DNA from: Nymphaea colorata | Lineage: Eukaryota; Streptophyta; Magnoliopsida; Nymphaeales; Nymphaeaceae | NCBI RefSeq assembly: GCF_008831285.2 | Contig: NC_045141.1 | Span: forward strand, 8,607,353-8,671,352 | Length of the DNA: 64,000 bases | Reading direction: 5' to 3' | In this document: in pieces, positions 31,356 to 45,600 of the stretch | Layout: every line of letters starts with the position of its first letter | Position numbering within the stretch: position 1 is the first letter of the stretch | The notes under the pieces: model-generated | Told to the model about the DNA's origin: nothing | Databases searched by the model: none | Seen by the model: only the letters and a program-made list of their open reading frames with translations | Translations under genes and position numbers: made by a program

Positions 31356-31380
31356 TGGTGTGGGCAACCGGCCCACACCA
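31356..31380. other. Perfect 10-bp hairpin (inverted repeat)
   Basis: TGGTGTGGGC, a 5-base loop, then GCCCACACCA. A GC-rich stem in AT-rich DNA. No T-run follows and no element was recognised around it. Confidence 0.7.
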
Positions 31381-31551
31381 GCCACCATGTGTTTCTGCCA
31401 TTCTTCCGAGAGAAGTATGTAAGGGAAAACCGGAAAAAGAAAAGAATGATGAAAACATGTGGCAGACCCAACTATCTCACTACTTGTCATAGAAGCTGCC
31501 AAAGGAGAAAGAAAGGAAGGAAGGACAAAGATACCCCTTCAACCACAATTA

Positions 31552-31933
31552 GGGATGTCAATGGATCATAGTCGAATTGGATTTACCATTAGCCGTATCT
31601 AAATCCAAATCTGGAATCCCATTTCACAAACTGAATTTGATTTGAATATAATTTTCATATTCATATCTGAATACGAATTTTGAACTGAATTTGACCTATT
31701 TTCAAAATGTGGGAACATTAGATAAAGGATATTTGCTTAATAACAAATCTGATTCAAATCCATATCCAAATCCAACCGCATGTTTATGTATATCCGAAAA
31801 TCTGATTGTAAGCCAATTATTAAAGCTGAATTCAATCCTACTTTTTAATAGGATATGTTTTTCTTTTTCATATCCGATTTCTTCGACACAGATCGATTAG
31901 ATTTTCTATCTAAAGCAGATATATAGGCATCCC
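31552..31933. mobile_element. TA-flanked MITE, 382 bp, TIR GGGATGTCAAT
   Basis: The left end is GGGATGTCAATGGATC and the right end, read inward, is GGGATGCCTATAT. TA lies outside each end (31,550-31,551 and 31,934-31,935). The interior words (AAATCCAAATC, GAATTTGATTTGAAT, TTTGCTTAATAACAAATCTG) match those of the 446-bp copy at 24.9 kb. Confidence 0.7.
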
Positions 31934-31935
31934 TA

Positions 31936-32477
31936 TGTGCAACTGTAGATGCCAGTGGTTTGGATTCAGCGAGGACTTGGGATTCAGATGTTAGCTCTAC
32001 ATTTCAAAACTGAATTTGGATCCAAGAAGCTTATGATCCCAAATATAGACATAATCGGGTTGGATCTCCATAACACAAAGTGGAATTCGGCCTGAATATG
32101 GCATAAAACATAAAGGAACACGAATTTGATTAGTAATGGCACATTGCTTTTTTACTAGCTATTCAAAATCAGTTCCATAATCGGATGTGCCCAACCTTGA
32201 AAATGGTGGGGGCGATTTTTTTTTGTAAATTTTAATTATAAAAATATGTTAAATTTTTCATCTTTTTTTTTTCACTTTTCGTTCTCAAAGAGCAACCCTC
32301 AGTCATGGGGGCCAAAGGCTTTGACCAACAAAATTATAGAGAGAGGGAGTACTGGAGGCAGGGGGGCCTGGTAGGGGCTGTATTTCTTCTTGGATTTTAA
32401 AAAAATAAAAAAAGTTATTTTTAAATTTCAAATATTTTAGTTTATCCGGTATAAAATAAAATAAAATAAATATATTT
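31936..32477. other. Intergenic DNA between MITE and satellite array
   Basis: No gene. A GGGGGCGA...poly(T) segment at about 32,205-32,280 resembles hAT-MITE interiors, but no paired end was found. An (AAATA)n-like run lies at 32,453-32,475, immediately before the array. Confidence 0.4.
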
Positions 32478-33700
32478 ATTTGAACTAATGTATAGATTCC
32501 ATTTTTAACTATATGAACTGGTGATTTCAATCATTTAAATCCTTCTTTATAGAAGTAATAAACAGTGAAACACATTAGGTTACCCATAAGGGATCAATTG
32601 ATTGACTTGAATAAAAAACTAATGGGTGAATGTGCTTAAACATGCATGTTGAATGATTGAGTGGAATGAAATTACATGCTTCAATGAACATAAATGACAT
32701 TTAAGTTATTTACTTGCTGTATTTCAGTTAATATAACGTGTTTCGCTTATTATTACATCTATAACGAATGATTTAAATGGTTCAAACTAAAAGTTTGTAC
32801 GAAAAAATGAGATTCACGTCATTCGTTTGATCGCTTATCATTAGCCTAATGCGTTTCACTTGTTATGACATGTATAATGATTGATTTTGTTGATCGAAAT
32901 CACAAGTTCAAATGGATGCAAATGCGATCTAGGCATTAGTTTGATCTCTTGTAGTCAATCCAATGAGTTGAACTTGTAGTTACATCAATAGTAAGAATCT
33001 AATGAATTGAAATCACAAGTTTGTTTCAACACGAGTGGGATTTAAGCGATTCATCTGAGCACGCTTATTTCATTGAATATAATAAACTTGTTGCTACATC
33101 CACGTTGAATGATTTAGTGGATTTAAATCACAAGTTTGCATGAAAATAAACGAAATTCAAGTGGTTCATTTGCTCATTTATAAATAATCTAATGTGTTTC
33201 ACTTGTTATTACAGGTATAAGTAATCATTTAAATGATTGAAATCACCAATTCATATGGACACAAATCTGATGTATACATTAGTTTCATGCTTCTAGTTAG
33301 TCCTATAAGTAGAACTTTTTGTTTCATTGAATTAAGTAAAAGGGGTCAAACAAAAGCATAGATCCCACTTGTATCCATATGAACTTGTGATTTCAATCAT
33401 TTAAATTGTTCATTGCACATGTAATAACAAGTGAAATACATTAGATTAAATATAGGGGAGCAAATTAATGACTTGAATCTTATTCATTCTCTTGCAAACT
33501 TGAGATTTCGATCAAATAAATCATTCAAAATGGATGTACTAACAAGTTCAAATCATTCAATTAAATATGTGCGATCAAATGAATCGCTTAAATCTCACTC
33601 GTGTTTATACGAACAACTGATTTCAATCGCTTATATCGCGTACTATAGATGTAACGACAAGTTGAATTCTTTCGATTACGTACTGGGGATGAAACTAATG

Positions 33701-34865
33701 CATAGATTCCATTTTTAACTATATGAACTGGTGATTTCAATCATTTAAATCGTTCTTTATAGAAGTAATAAACAGTGAAACACATTTGGTTAACTATAAG
33801 GGATCAATTGAATAACTTTAATCACAAACAAATGCGTGAATGTGCTTAAACATGCATGTTGAATGATTTAGTGGAATCAAATCACAAGCTAGTACGTACA
33901 TAAAAGACATTTAAGTTTTTTACATGCTCTATTTCAGTTAATATAATGTGTTCTGCTTGTTTTTACATTTATAACGAACGATTTAAATGGTTCAAACTAA
34001 AAGTTTGTTTGAAAAAATGGGATTCACATCATTCGTTTGATCGTTTATCGTTAGCCTAATGCATTTGACTTGTTATGACATGTACAATGATTGATTTTGT
34101 TGATTGAAATCACAAGTTCAAATGGATGCAAATGGGATCTACGCATTAGTTTGATCTCTTGTAGTCAATCCAATGAGTTGAACTTGTAGTTACATCAATA
34201 GTAAGGATCTAATGAATTAATATCACAAGTTTATATCAATACGAGTGGGATTTAAGCGATTCAACTGAGCACGCATATTTCATTGAATGTGATAAACTTG
34301 TTGCTACAACCACGTTGAATGATTTAGTGGATTTAAATGACAAGTTTGCATGAAAATGAATGAAATTCAAGTAGTTCATTTGCTCTTTTATAGTTAATCT
34401 AATGTGTTTCACTTGTTATTACATGTATAAGTAATGATTTAAACGATTGAAATCACCAATTCATATGTACACAAATCTGATGTATGCATTAGTTTGATGC
34501 TTGTAGTTAGTCCAATAAGTAGAACTTTTTGTTTCATTGAATTAAGTAAAAGGGGTCAAAGAAAAGTATAGATCCCACTTGTATCCATATGAACTTGTGA
34601 TTTTAATCATTTAAATCGTGCATTACACATGTAATAACAAGTGAAACACATTAGATTAAATATAAGGGAGCAAATTAACGACTTGAATCTTATTCATTCT
34701 CATTCAAACTTGTGATTTCGATCAAATAAATCATTCAAAATAGATGTACTAACAAGTAAAAAGCATTCAATTAAATATGTGTGATCAAATGAATCACTTA
34801 AATCCCACTCGTGTTTATTCGAACAACTGATTTCAATCGATTAAGCAGTAGGGATGAAACTAATG
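33701..34865. repeat. Example satellite unit showing the 115-bp module structure
   Basis: In this region and its neighbours the module mark AAATCACAAGTT (or a variant) occurs in forward orientation at about 33,878, 33,993, 34,107, 34,222, 34,335 and 34,449, each about 115 bp apart. It occurs in inverted form (AACTTGTGATTTC or a variant) at about 33,608 and 33,722 in the adjoining units and at 34,591 and 34,707. A unit is thus six forward plus four inverted modules and short spacers. This unit is 1,165 bp, having lost about 45 bp near 34,835. Confidence 0.85.
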
Positions 34866-37800
34866 CATAGATTCCATTTTTAACTATATGAACTGGTGAT
34901 TTCAATCATTTAAATCATTCTTTATAGAAATAATAAACAGTGAAACACATTATATTAACTATAAGGGATCAATTGAATGACTTGAATTACAAACTAATGC
35001 GCGAATGTGCTTAAACATGCTTGTTGAATGATTTAGTGGAACGAAATCATATGCTTGTATGTACATAAAAGACATCTAAGTTATTTACATGCTGTATTTC
35101 AGTTAATATAATGTGTTTCACATGTTTTTACATCTATAACGAACGATTTAGATGGTTCAAACTAAAAGTTTGTATGAAAAAATGAGATTCACATCATTCG
35201 TTTGATAGCGTATCATTAGCCTAATGCGTTTCACTTGTTATGAAATGTATAATGATTGATTTTGTTGATTGAAATCACATCTTCAAATGCATGCAAATGA
35301 GATCTACGCATTAGTTTGATCTCTCGTTGTCAATCCTATGAGTTGAACATGTAGTTACATCAATAGTAAGGATCTAATGAATTGAAATCACAAGTTTCTA
35401 TCAATACGAGAGGGATTTAAGCGTTTTAACTAAGAATGCATATTTCGTTGAATGTGATAAACTTGTTGTTACACCCACGTTGAATGATTTAGTGGATTTA
35501 AATCACAAGTTTGCATGAAAATGAATGAAATTCAAGTGGTTCATTTGCTCTTTTATAGTCAATCTAATGTGTTTCACTTGTTATTACATGTATAAGTAAT
35601 GATTTAAATGATTGAAATCACCAATTCATATGTACACAAATCTGATGTATACATTAGTTTGATGTTTGTAGTTAGTCCAATAAGTAAAACTTTTTGTTTC
35701 ATTGAATTAAGTAAAAGGGGTCAAACAAAAGCATAGATCCCACTTGTATCCATATGAACTTGTGATTTCAATCATTTAAATCGTTCATTACACATGTAAT
35801 AACAAGTGAAACACATTAAATTAAATATAGGGGAGCAAATTGACAACTTGAATCTTATTCATTCTCGTTCAAACTTGTGATTTCGATCAAATAAATCATT
35901 CAAAATGGTTGTACTAACAAGTTAAAAGCATTCAATTAAATATGTGTCATCAAATGAATCGCTTAAATCTCATTCGTGTTTATACGAACAACTGATTTCA
36001 ATCACTCATATCGCGTACTATGGATGTAACGACAAGTTTATTTCTTTCGATTAAGCATAAGGGATGAAACTAATGCATAGAGTCCATATTTAACTATATG
36101 AACTGGTGATTTCAATGATTTAAATCCTTCTTTATAAAAGTAATAAACAGTGAAACACATTAGGCTAACTATAAGGGATCAATTGATTGACTTGAATCAC
36201 AATCTAATGGGTGAATGTGCTTAAACACGCATGTTGAATGATTTAGTGGAATGAAATTACATGCTTGAATGAACATAAGTGACATTTAAGTTATTAACTT
36301 GCTGTATTTCAGTTAATATAACGTGTTTCGCTTGTTATTACATCTATAACGAATGATTTAAATGGTTCAAACTAAAAGTTTGTACGAAAAAATGAGATTC
36401 ACGTCATTCGTTTGATCGCTTATCGTTAGCCAAATGCGTTTGACTTGTTATGACATGTACAATGATTGATTTTGTTGATTGAAATCACAAGTTCAAATGG
36501 ATGCAAATGGGATCTACGCATTAGTTTGATCTTTTGTAGTCAATCTAATGAGTTGAACTTGTAGTTACATCAATAGTAAGGATCTAATGAATTGAAATCA
36601 CAAGTTTGTATCAATACGAGTGGGATTTAAGCGATTCATCTGAGCACCCATATTTCATTGAATGTGATAAACTTCTTGCTACATACACGTTGTATGATTT
36701 AGTGGATTTAAATCACAAGTTTGCATGAAAATGATCGAACTTCAAATTGTTCATTTGCTCTTTTATAGTTAATCTAATGTGTTTCACTTGTTATTACATG
36801 TATAAGTAATGATTTAAACGATTGAAACCACCAATTCATAAGGACACAAATCTGATGTATACATTAGTTTGATGCTTGTAGTTAGTCCAATAAGTAGAAC
36901 TTTTTGTTTCATTGAATTAGGTAGAAGGGGTCAAACGAAAGCATAAATTCCACTTGTATCCATATGAACTTGTGATTTCAATCATTTAAATCGTACATTA
37001 CACATGTAATAACAAGTGAAAGAGATTAGATTAAATATAGGGGAGTAAATTAACGACTTGAATCTTATTCATTCTCATGCAAACTTGTGATTTTGAACAA
37101 ATAAATCATTCGAAATGGATGTACTAACAAGTTCAAAACATTCAATTAAATATGTGCAATCAAATGAATCGCTTAAATCCCACTCGTGTTTATACGAACA
37201 ACTGATTTCAATTGCTTATATCACGTACTATAGATGTAACGACAAGTTGATTTTTTTCGATTAAGTACTGGCGATGAAACTAATGCATATATTCCATTTT
37301 TAACTATATGAACTAGTGATTTCAATCATTTAAATCGTTCATTATAGAATGTAACAAACAGTGAAACACATTTGGTTAACTATAAGGGATCAATTGAATG
37401 ACTTCAATCACAAACTAATGCGTGAATGTGCTTAAACATGCATGTTGAATGATTTATTGGAATGAAATCACAAGTTTGTATGTACATAAAAGACATTTAA
37501 GTTATTTATATGCTGTATTTCAGTTAATATAATGTGTTTCGCTTGTTTTTACATCTATAACGTACGATTTAAATGGTTCAAACTAAAAGTTTGTATGAAA
37601 AAATGAGATTCACGTCATTCGTTTGATCGCTTATCATTAGCCTAATGCGTTTGACTTGTTATGACATGTACAATGATTGATTTTGTTGATTGAAATCACA
37701 AGTTGTAACGGATGCAAATGGGATCTACACATTAGTTTGATCTTTTGTAGTCAATCCAATGAGTTGAACTTGTAGTTACATCAATAGTAAGGATCTAATT

Positions 37801-39499
37801 TATTGAAATCACAAGTTCGTATCAATACGAGTGGGATTTAAGCGATTCATCTGAGCACCCATATTTCATTGAATGTGATAAACTTGTTGCTACATACACG
37901 TTGTATGATTTAGTGGATTTAAATCACAAGTTTGCATGAAAATGAACGAACTTCAAATGGTTCATTTGCTCTTTTATAGTAAATATAATGTGTTTCACTT
38001 GTTATTACATTTATAAGTAATGATTTAAATGATTGAAATCAGCAATTCATATGTACACAAATCTGATGTATACATTAGTTTGATGTTCGTAGTTAGTCTA
38101 ATAAGTAGAACTTTTTGTTTCATTGAATTAAGTAAAAGGGGTCAAACAAAAGCATATATCCCACTTGTATCCATATGAACTTGTGATTTCAATCATTTAA
38201 ATCATTCATTACACAAGTAATAACAAGTGAAACACATTAGATTAAATATAGGGGAGCAAAATTAACGACTTGAATCTTATTCATTCTCATTCAAACTTGT
38301 GATTTTGATCAAATCAATCATTCAAAATGGATGTACTAACAAGTTAAAAGTATTCAATTAAATATGTTTGATTAAATGAATCACTTAAATCCCACTCGTG
38401 TTTATACGAACAAATGATTTCAATCGCTCATATCGCGTACTATAGATGTAACGACAAGTTTATTTATTTCGATTAAGCACTAGGGATGAAACTAATGCAT
38501 AGATTCCATTTTTAACTATATGAACTGGTGATTTTAATCACTTAAATCCTTCTTTATAGAAGTAATAAACAGTGAAACACGTTAGGTTAACTATAAGGGA
38601 TCAATTGATTGACTTGAATCACAAACTAATTAGTGAATGTGCTTAAACACACATGTTGAATGATTTAGTGGAATGACGTTACATGCTTGAATGAACATAA
38701 ATGACATTTAAGTTATTTACTTGCTGTATTTCTGTTAATATAACGTGTTTCGCTTGTTATTACATCTATAACGAATGATTTAAATGGTTCAAATTAAAAG
38801 TTTGTACGAAAAAATGAGATTCACGTCATTCGTTTGATCGCTTATCATTAGCCTAATGCGTTTCACTTGTTATGACATGTACCATGATTGATTTTGTTGA
38901 TTGAAATCACAAGTTCAAATGGATGCAAATGGGATCTAGGCATTAGTTTGATCTCTTGTAGTCAATCGAATGAGTTGAACTTGTAGTTACATCAATAGTA
39001 AGGATCTAATGAATTGAAATCACAAGTTTGTATCAACACGAGTGGGATTTAAGCGATTCATCTGAGCACGCATATTTCATTGTATGTGATAAACTTGTTG
39101 CTACATCCACGTTGAATGATTTAGTGGATTTAAATCACAAGCTTGCATGAAAATGAACGAAATTCAAGTGGTTCATTTGCTATTTCATAGTTAATCTAAT
39201 GCGTTTCACTTGTTATTACATGTATAAGTAATGATTTAAACGATTGAAATCACCAATTCATGTGGACACAAATCTCATGTATACATTAGTTTGACGCTTG
39301 TAGTTAGTCCAATAAGTAGAACTTTTTGTTTGATTGAATTAAGTAAAAGGGATCAAACAAAAGCATAGATCCCACTTGTATCCATATAAACTTGTGATTT
39401 CAATCATTTAAATCGTTCATTACACATGTAATAACAAGTGAAACACATTAGATTAAATATAGGAGAACAAATTAAGAATCTTATTCATTTTCATTCAAA

Positions 39500-42400
39500 C
39501 TTGTGATTTCGATCAAATAAATCACTCAAAATGGACGTACTATCAAGTTAAAAGCATTCAATTAAATATGTGTGATCAAATGAAACACTTAAATCTCACT
39601 CGTGTTTATACGAACAACTGATTTCAATCGCTCATATCGCGTACTATAGATGTAACGACAAGTTTATTTCTTTCGATTAAGCACTAGGGATGAAACTAAT
39701 GCATAGATTCCATTTTTAACTATATGAACTGGTGATTTCAATCACTTAAATCCTTCTTTATAGAAGTAATAAACAATGAAACACAATAGGTTAACTATAT
39801 GGGAGCAATTGATTGACTTGAATCACAAACTAAAGAGTGAATGTGCTTAAACATGCATGTTGAATGATTTAGTGGAATGACATTACATGCTTGAATGAAC
39901 ATGAACGACATTTAAGTTATTTACTTGCTGTATTTCATTTAATATAACGTGTTTCGCTTGTTATTACATCTATAACGAACGATTTAAATGGTTCAAATTA
40001 AAAGTTTGTACGAAAAAATGAGATTCACGTCATTCGTTTGATCGCTTATCATTAGTCTAATGCGTTTCACTTGTTATGACATTAATAATGATTGATTTTG
40101 TTGATTGAAATCACAAGTTCAAATGGATGCAAATGAGATCTAGGCATTAGTTTGATCTCTTGTAGTCAATCGAATGAGTTGAACTTGTAGTTACATCAAT
40201 AGTAAGGATCTAATGAATTGAAATCACAAGTTTGTATCAACACGAGTAGGATTTAAGCGATTCATCTGAGCATGCATATTTCACTGAATGTGATAAACTT
40301 GTTGCTACATCCACGTTGAATGATTTAGTGGATTTAAATCACAAGCTTGCATGAAAATGAACGAAATTCAAGTGGTTCATTTGCTCTTTCATAGTTAATC
40401 TAATGTGTTTCACTTGTTATTACATGTATAAGTAATGATTTAAACGATTGAAATCACCAATTCATGTGGACACAAATCTGATGTATACATTGGTTTGATG
40501 CTTGTAGTTAGTCCAATAAGTAGAACTTTTTGTTTCATTGAATTAAGTAAACGGGGTCAAACAAAATCATAGATCCCACTTGTATCCATATGAACTTGTG
40601 ATTTCAGTCATTTAAATCGTTCATTACACAAGTAATATCAAGTGAAACACATTAGATTAAATATAGGGGAGCAAATTAACGAATTGAATCTTATTCATTC
40701 TCATCCAAACTTGTGAATTTTTCAAATAAATCATTCGAAATGGATGTATTAACAAGTTAAAAACATTAAATTAAATATGTGTGATCAAATGAATCGCTTA
40801 AATCCCACTCGTGTTTATACGAACAACTGATTTCAATCGCTCATATCGCGTACTATAGATGTAACGACAAGTTTATTTCTTTCGATTAAGCACTAGGGAT
40901 GAAACTAATGCACAGATTCTATTTTTAACTATATGAACTGGTGATTTCAATCACGTAAATCCTTCTTTATATAAGTAATAAACAGTGAAACACATTAGGT
41001 TAACTATAAGGGATCAATTGATTGACTTGAATCACAAACTAATGAGTAAATGTGCTTAAACATGCATGTTGAATGATTTAGTGGAATGACATTACATGCT
41101 TGAATGAACATGAATGACATTTAAGTTATTTACTTGCTGTATTTCAGTTAATATAACGTGTTTCGCTTGTTATTACATCTATAACGAATGATTTAAATGG
41201 TTCAAATTAAAAGTTTGTACGAAAAAATGAGTGTCACGTCATTCGTTTGATGGCTTATCATTAGCCTAATGCGTTTCACTTGTTTTGACATGTACAATGA
41301 TTGATTTTGTTGATTGAAATCACAAGTTCAAATGGATGCAAATGGGATCTAGGCTTTAGTTTGATCTCTTGTAGTCAATCGAATGAGTTGAACTTGTAGT
41401 TACATCAATAGTAAGGATCTAATGAATTGAAATCACAAGTTTGTATCAACACGAGTGGGATTTAAGCGATTCATCTGAGCACGCATATTTCATTGAATGT
41501 GATAAACTTGTTGCTACATCCACGTTGAATGATTTAGTGGATTTAAATCACAAGTTTGCATGAAAATGAACGAAATTCAAGTGGTCCATTTGCTCTTTCA
41601 TAGTTAATCTAATGTGTTTCACTTGTTATTACATGTATAAGTAATGATTTAAACGATTGAAATCACCAATTCATGTGGACACAAATCTGATGTGTACATT
41701 AGTTTGATGCTTGTAGTTAGTCCAATAAGTAGAACTTTTTGTTTCATTGAATTAAGTAAAAGGGGTCAAACAAAAGCATAGATCCCACTTGTATCCATAT
41801 GAACTTGTGATTTCAGTCATTTAAATCGTTCATTACACAAGTAATAACAAGTGAAACACATTAGATTAAATATAGGGGAGCAAATTAACGACTTGAATCT
41901 TATTCATTCTCATACAAACTTGTGAGTTCGATCAAATAAATCATTCGAAATAGATGTATTAACAAGCTAAAAACATTCAATTAAATATGTGTGGTCAAAT
42001 GAATCGATTAAATCCCACTCGTGTTTATACGAACAACTGATTTAAAACTTTTATATCGCGTACTATAGATGTAACGACAAGTTGAATTCTTTCCATTAAG
42101 TACTAGGGATGAAACTAATGCATAGATTCCATTTTTAACTACATATACTGGAGATTTCAATCATTTAAATCGTTCTTTATGGAAGTAATAAACAGTGAAA
42201 CACATTTTGTTAACTATAAGAGATCAATTCAATGACTTGAATCACAAACTAATGCGTGAATGTGCTTAAACATGCATGTTGAATGATTTAGTGGAATGAA
42301 ATCACAAGCTTGTATGTACATAAAATACATTTAAGTTATTTACATGCTGTATTTCAGTTAATATAATGTGTTGCTTGTTTTTACATCTATAACGTACAAT

Positions 42401-45400
42401 TTAAATGGTTCAAACTAAAAGTTTGTATGAAAAAATTAGATTCACGTCATTCGTTTGATCGCTTCTCATTAGCCTAATGCGTTTGACTTGTTATGACATG
42501 TACAATGATTGATTTTGTTGATTGAAATCACAAGTTGTAATGGATGCAAATGAGATCTACGCATTAGTTTGATCTTTTGTAGTCAATCTAATGAGTTGAA
42601 CTTGTAGTTACATCAATAGTAAGGATCTCATGAATTGAAATCACAAGTTTGTATCAATACGAGTGGGATTTAAGCGATTCATCTGAGCACGCATATTTCA
42701 TTGAATGTGATAAACTTGTTGCTACATACACGTTGTATGATTTAGTGGATTAAAATCACAAGTTTGCATGAAAATGAACGAACTTCAAATGGTTCATTTG
42801 CTGTTCTATAGTTAATATAATGTGTTTCACTTGTTATTACATGTATAAGTAATGATTTAAACGATTGAAACCACCAATTCATATGGACACAAATCTGATG
42901 TATACATTAGTTTGATGCTTGTAGTTAGTCCAATAAGTAGAACTTTTTGTTTCATTGAATTAAGTAAAAGGGGTCAAACAATAGCATGAACTTGTATCCA
43001 TATGAACTTGTGATTTCAATCATTTAAATCGTTCATTACAAAAGTAATAACAAGTGAAACACATTATATTAAATATAAGGGAGCAAATTTACCGACTGGA
43101 ATCTTATTCATTCTCATTCAAACTTGTTATTTCGATCAAATAAATCATTCAAAATGGACGTACTATCAAGTTAAAAGCATTCAATTAAATATGTGTGATC
43201 AAATGAATCACTTAAATCCCACTCGTGATTATACGAACAACTGATTTCAATCGCTCATATCGCGTACTATAGATGTAACGACAAGTTTATTTCTTTCGAT
43301 TAAGCACTAGGGATGAAACTAATGAATTGATTCCATTTTTAACTATATGAACTGGTGATTTCAATCACTTAAATCCTTCTTTATATAAGTAATAAACAGT
43401 GAAACACATTAGGTTAACTATAAGGGATCAATTGATTGACTTGAATCACAAACTAAGGAGTGAATGTGCCTAAACACGAATGTTGAATGATTTAGTGGAA
43501 TTATATTACATGCTTGAATGAACATAAATGACGTTTAAGTTATTTACTTGCTGTATTTCAGTTAATATAACGTGTTTCGCTTGTTATTACATCTATAACG
43601 AATGATTTAAATGGTTCAAATTAAAAGTTTGTACGAAAAAATGAGATTCACGTCATTCGTTTGATCGCTTATCATTAGTCTAATGCGTTTCACTTGTTAT
43701 GACATTAATAATGATTGATTTTGTTGATTGAAATCACAAGTTCAAATTGATGCAAATGAGATCTAGGCATTAGTTTGATCTCTTGTAGTCAATCGAATGA
43801 GTTGAACTTGTAGTTACATCAATAGTAAGGATCTAATGAATTGAAATCACAAGTTTGTATCAACACGAGTAGGATTTAAGCGATTCATCTGAGCATGCAT
43901 ATTTCACTGAATGTGATAAACTTGTTGCTACATCCACGTTGAATGATTTAGTGGATTTAAATCACAAGCTTGCATGAAAATGAACGAAATTCAAGTGGTT
44001 CATTTGCTCTTTCATAGTTAATCTAATGTGTTTCACTTGTCATTACATGTATAAGTAATGATTTAAACGATTGAAATCACCAATTCATGTGGACACAAAT
44101 CTGATGTATACATTAGTTTGATGCTTGTAGTTAGTCCAATAAGTAGAACTTTTTGTTTCATTGAATTAAGTAAACGGGGTCAAACAAAATCATAGATCCC
44201 ACTTGTATCCAAATGAACTTGTGATTTCAGTCATTTAAATCGTTCATTATACAAGTAATATCAAGTGAAACACATTAGATTAAATATAGGGGAGCAAATT
44301 AACGACTTGAATCTTATTCATTCTCATTCAAACTTGTGATTTTGACCAAATTAATCATTCGATATGGATGTATTAACAAGTTAAAAACATTAAATTAAAT
44401 ATGTGTGATCAAATGAATCGCTTAAATCCCACTCGTGTTTATACGAACAACTGATTTCAATCGCTCATATCGCGTACTATAGATGTAACGACAAGTTTAT
44501 TTCTTTCGATTAAGTACTAGGGATGAAACTAATGCACAGATTCTATTTTTAACTATATGAACTGGTGATTTCAATCACTTAAATCCTTCTTTATATAAGT
44601 AATAAACAGTCAAACACATTAGGTTAACTATAAGGGATCAATTGATTGACTTGAATCACAAACTAATGAGTAAATGTGCTTAAACATGCATGTTGAATGA
44701 TTTAGTGGAATGACATTACTTGCTTGAATGAATATGAATGACATTTAAGTTATTTACTTGCTGTATTTCAGTTAATATAACGTGTTTCGCTTGTTATTAC
44801 ATCTATAACGAATGATTTAAATGGTTCAAATTAAAAGTTTGTACGAAAAAATGAGTGTCACGTCATTCATTTGATCGCTTATCATTAGCCTAATGCGTTT
44901 CACTTGTTTTGACATGTACAATGATTGATTTTGTTGATTGAAATCACAAGTTCAAATGGATGCAAATGGGATCTAGGCATTACTTTGATCTCTTGTAGTC
45001 AATCGAATGAGTTGATCTTGTAGTTACATCAATAGTAAGGATCTAATGAATTGAAATCACAAGTTTGTATCAACACGAGTGGGATTTAAGCGATTCATTT
45101 GAGCACGCATATTTCATTGAAAGTGATGAACTTGTTGCTACATCCACGTTGAATGATTTAGTGGATTTAAATCACAAGCTTGCATGAAAATGAACGAAAT
45201 TCAAGTGGTTCATTTGCTCTTTCATAGTTAATCTAATGTGTTTCACTTGTTATTACATGTATAAGTAATGATTTAAACGATTGAAATCACCAATTCATGT
45301 GGACACAAATCTGATGTATACATTAGTTTGATGCTTGTAGTTAGTCCAACAAGTAGAACTTTTTGTTTCATTGAATTAAGTAAAAGGGGTCAAACAAACG

Positions 45401-45600
45401 CATAGATCCCACTTGTATCCATATGAACTTGTGATTTCAGTCATTTAAATCATTCATTACACAAGTAATAACAAATGAAACACAATAGATTAAATATAGG
45501 GGAGCAAATTAACGACTTGAATCTTATTCATTCTCATACAAACTTATCAGTTCGATCAAATAAATCATTCAAAATGGATGTATTAACAAGTTAAAATCAT
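39500..45600. repeat. Higher-order duplication, period ~3,624 bp (three satellite units)
   Basis: Private variants recur at a constant 3,624-bp offset: GACATTAATAATG (40,079 and 43,703), CATGCATATTTCACTG (40,271 and 43,895), TAAACGGGGTCAAACAAAAT (40,548 and 44,172), GAGTGTCACGTC (41,230 and 44,854) and CACTTGTTTTGACATG (41,278 and 44,902). The second copy is partial and runs into the 4,553-bp duplication. Confidence 0.8.

Noticed and set aside
33431-33718. 95-codon frame in the first satellite unit
   Set aside because: Not preserved in the other units, so it is chance within the satellite.
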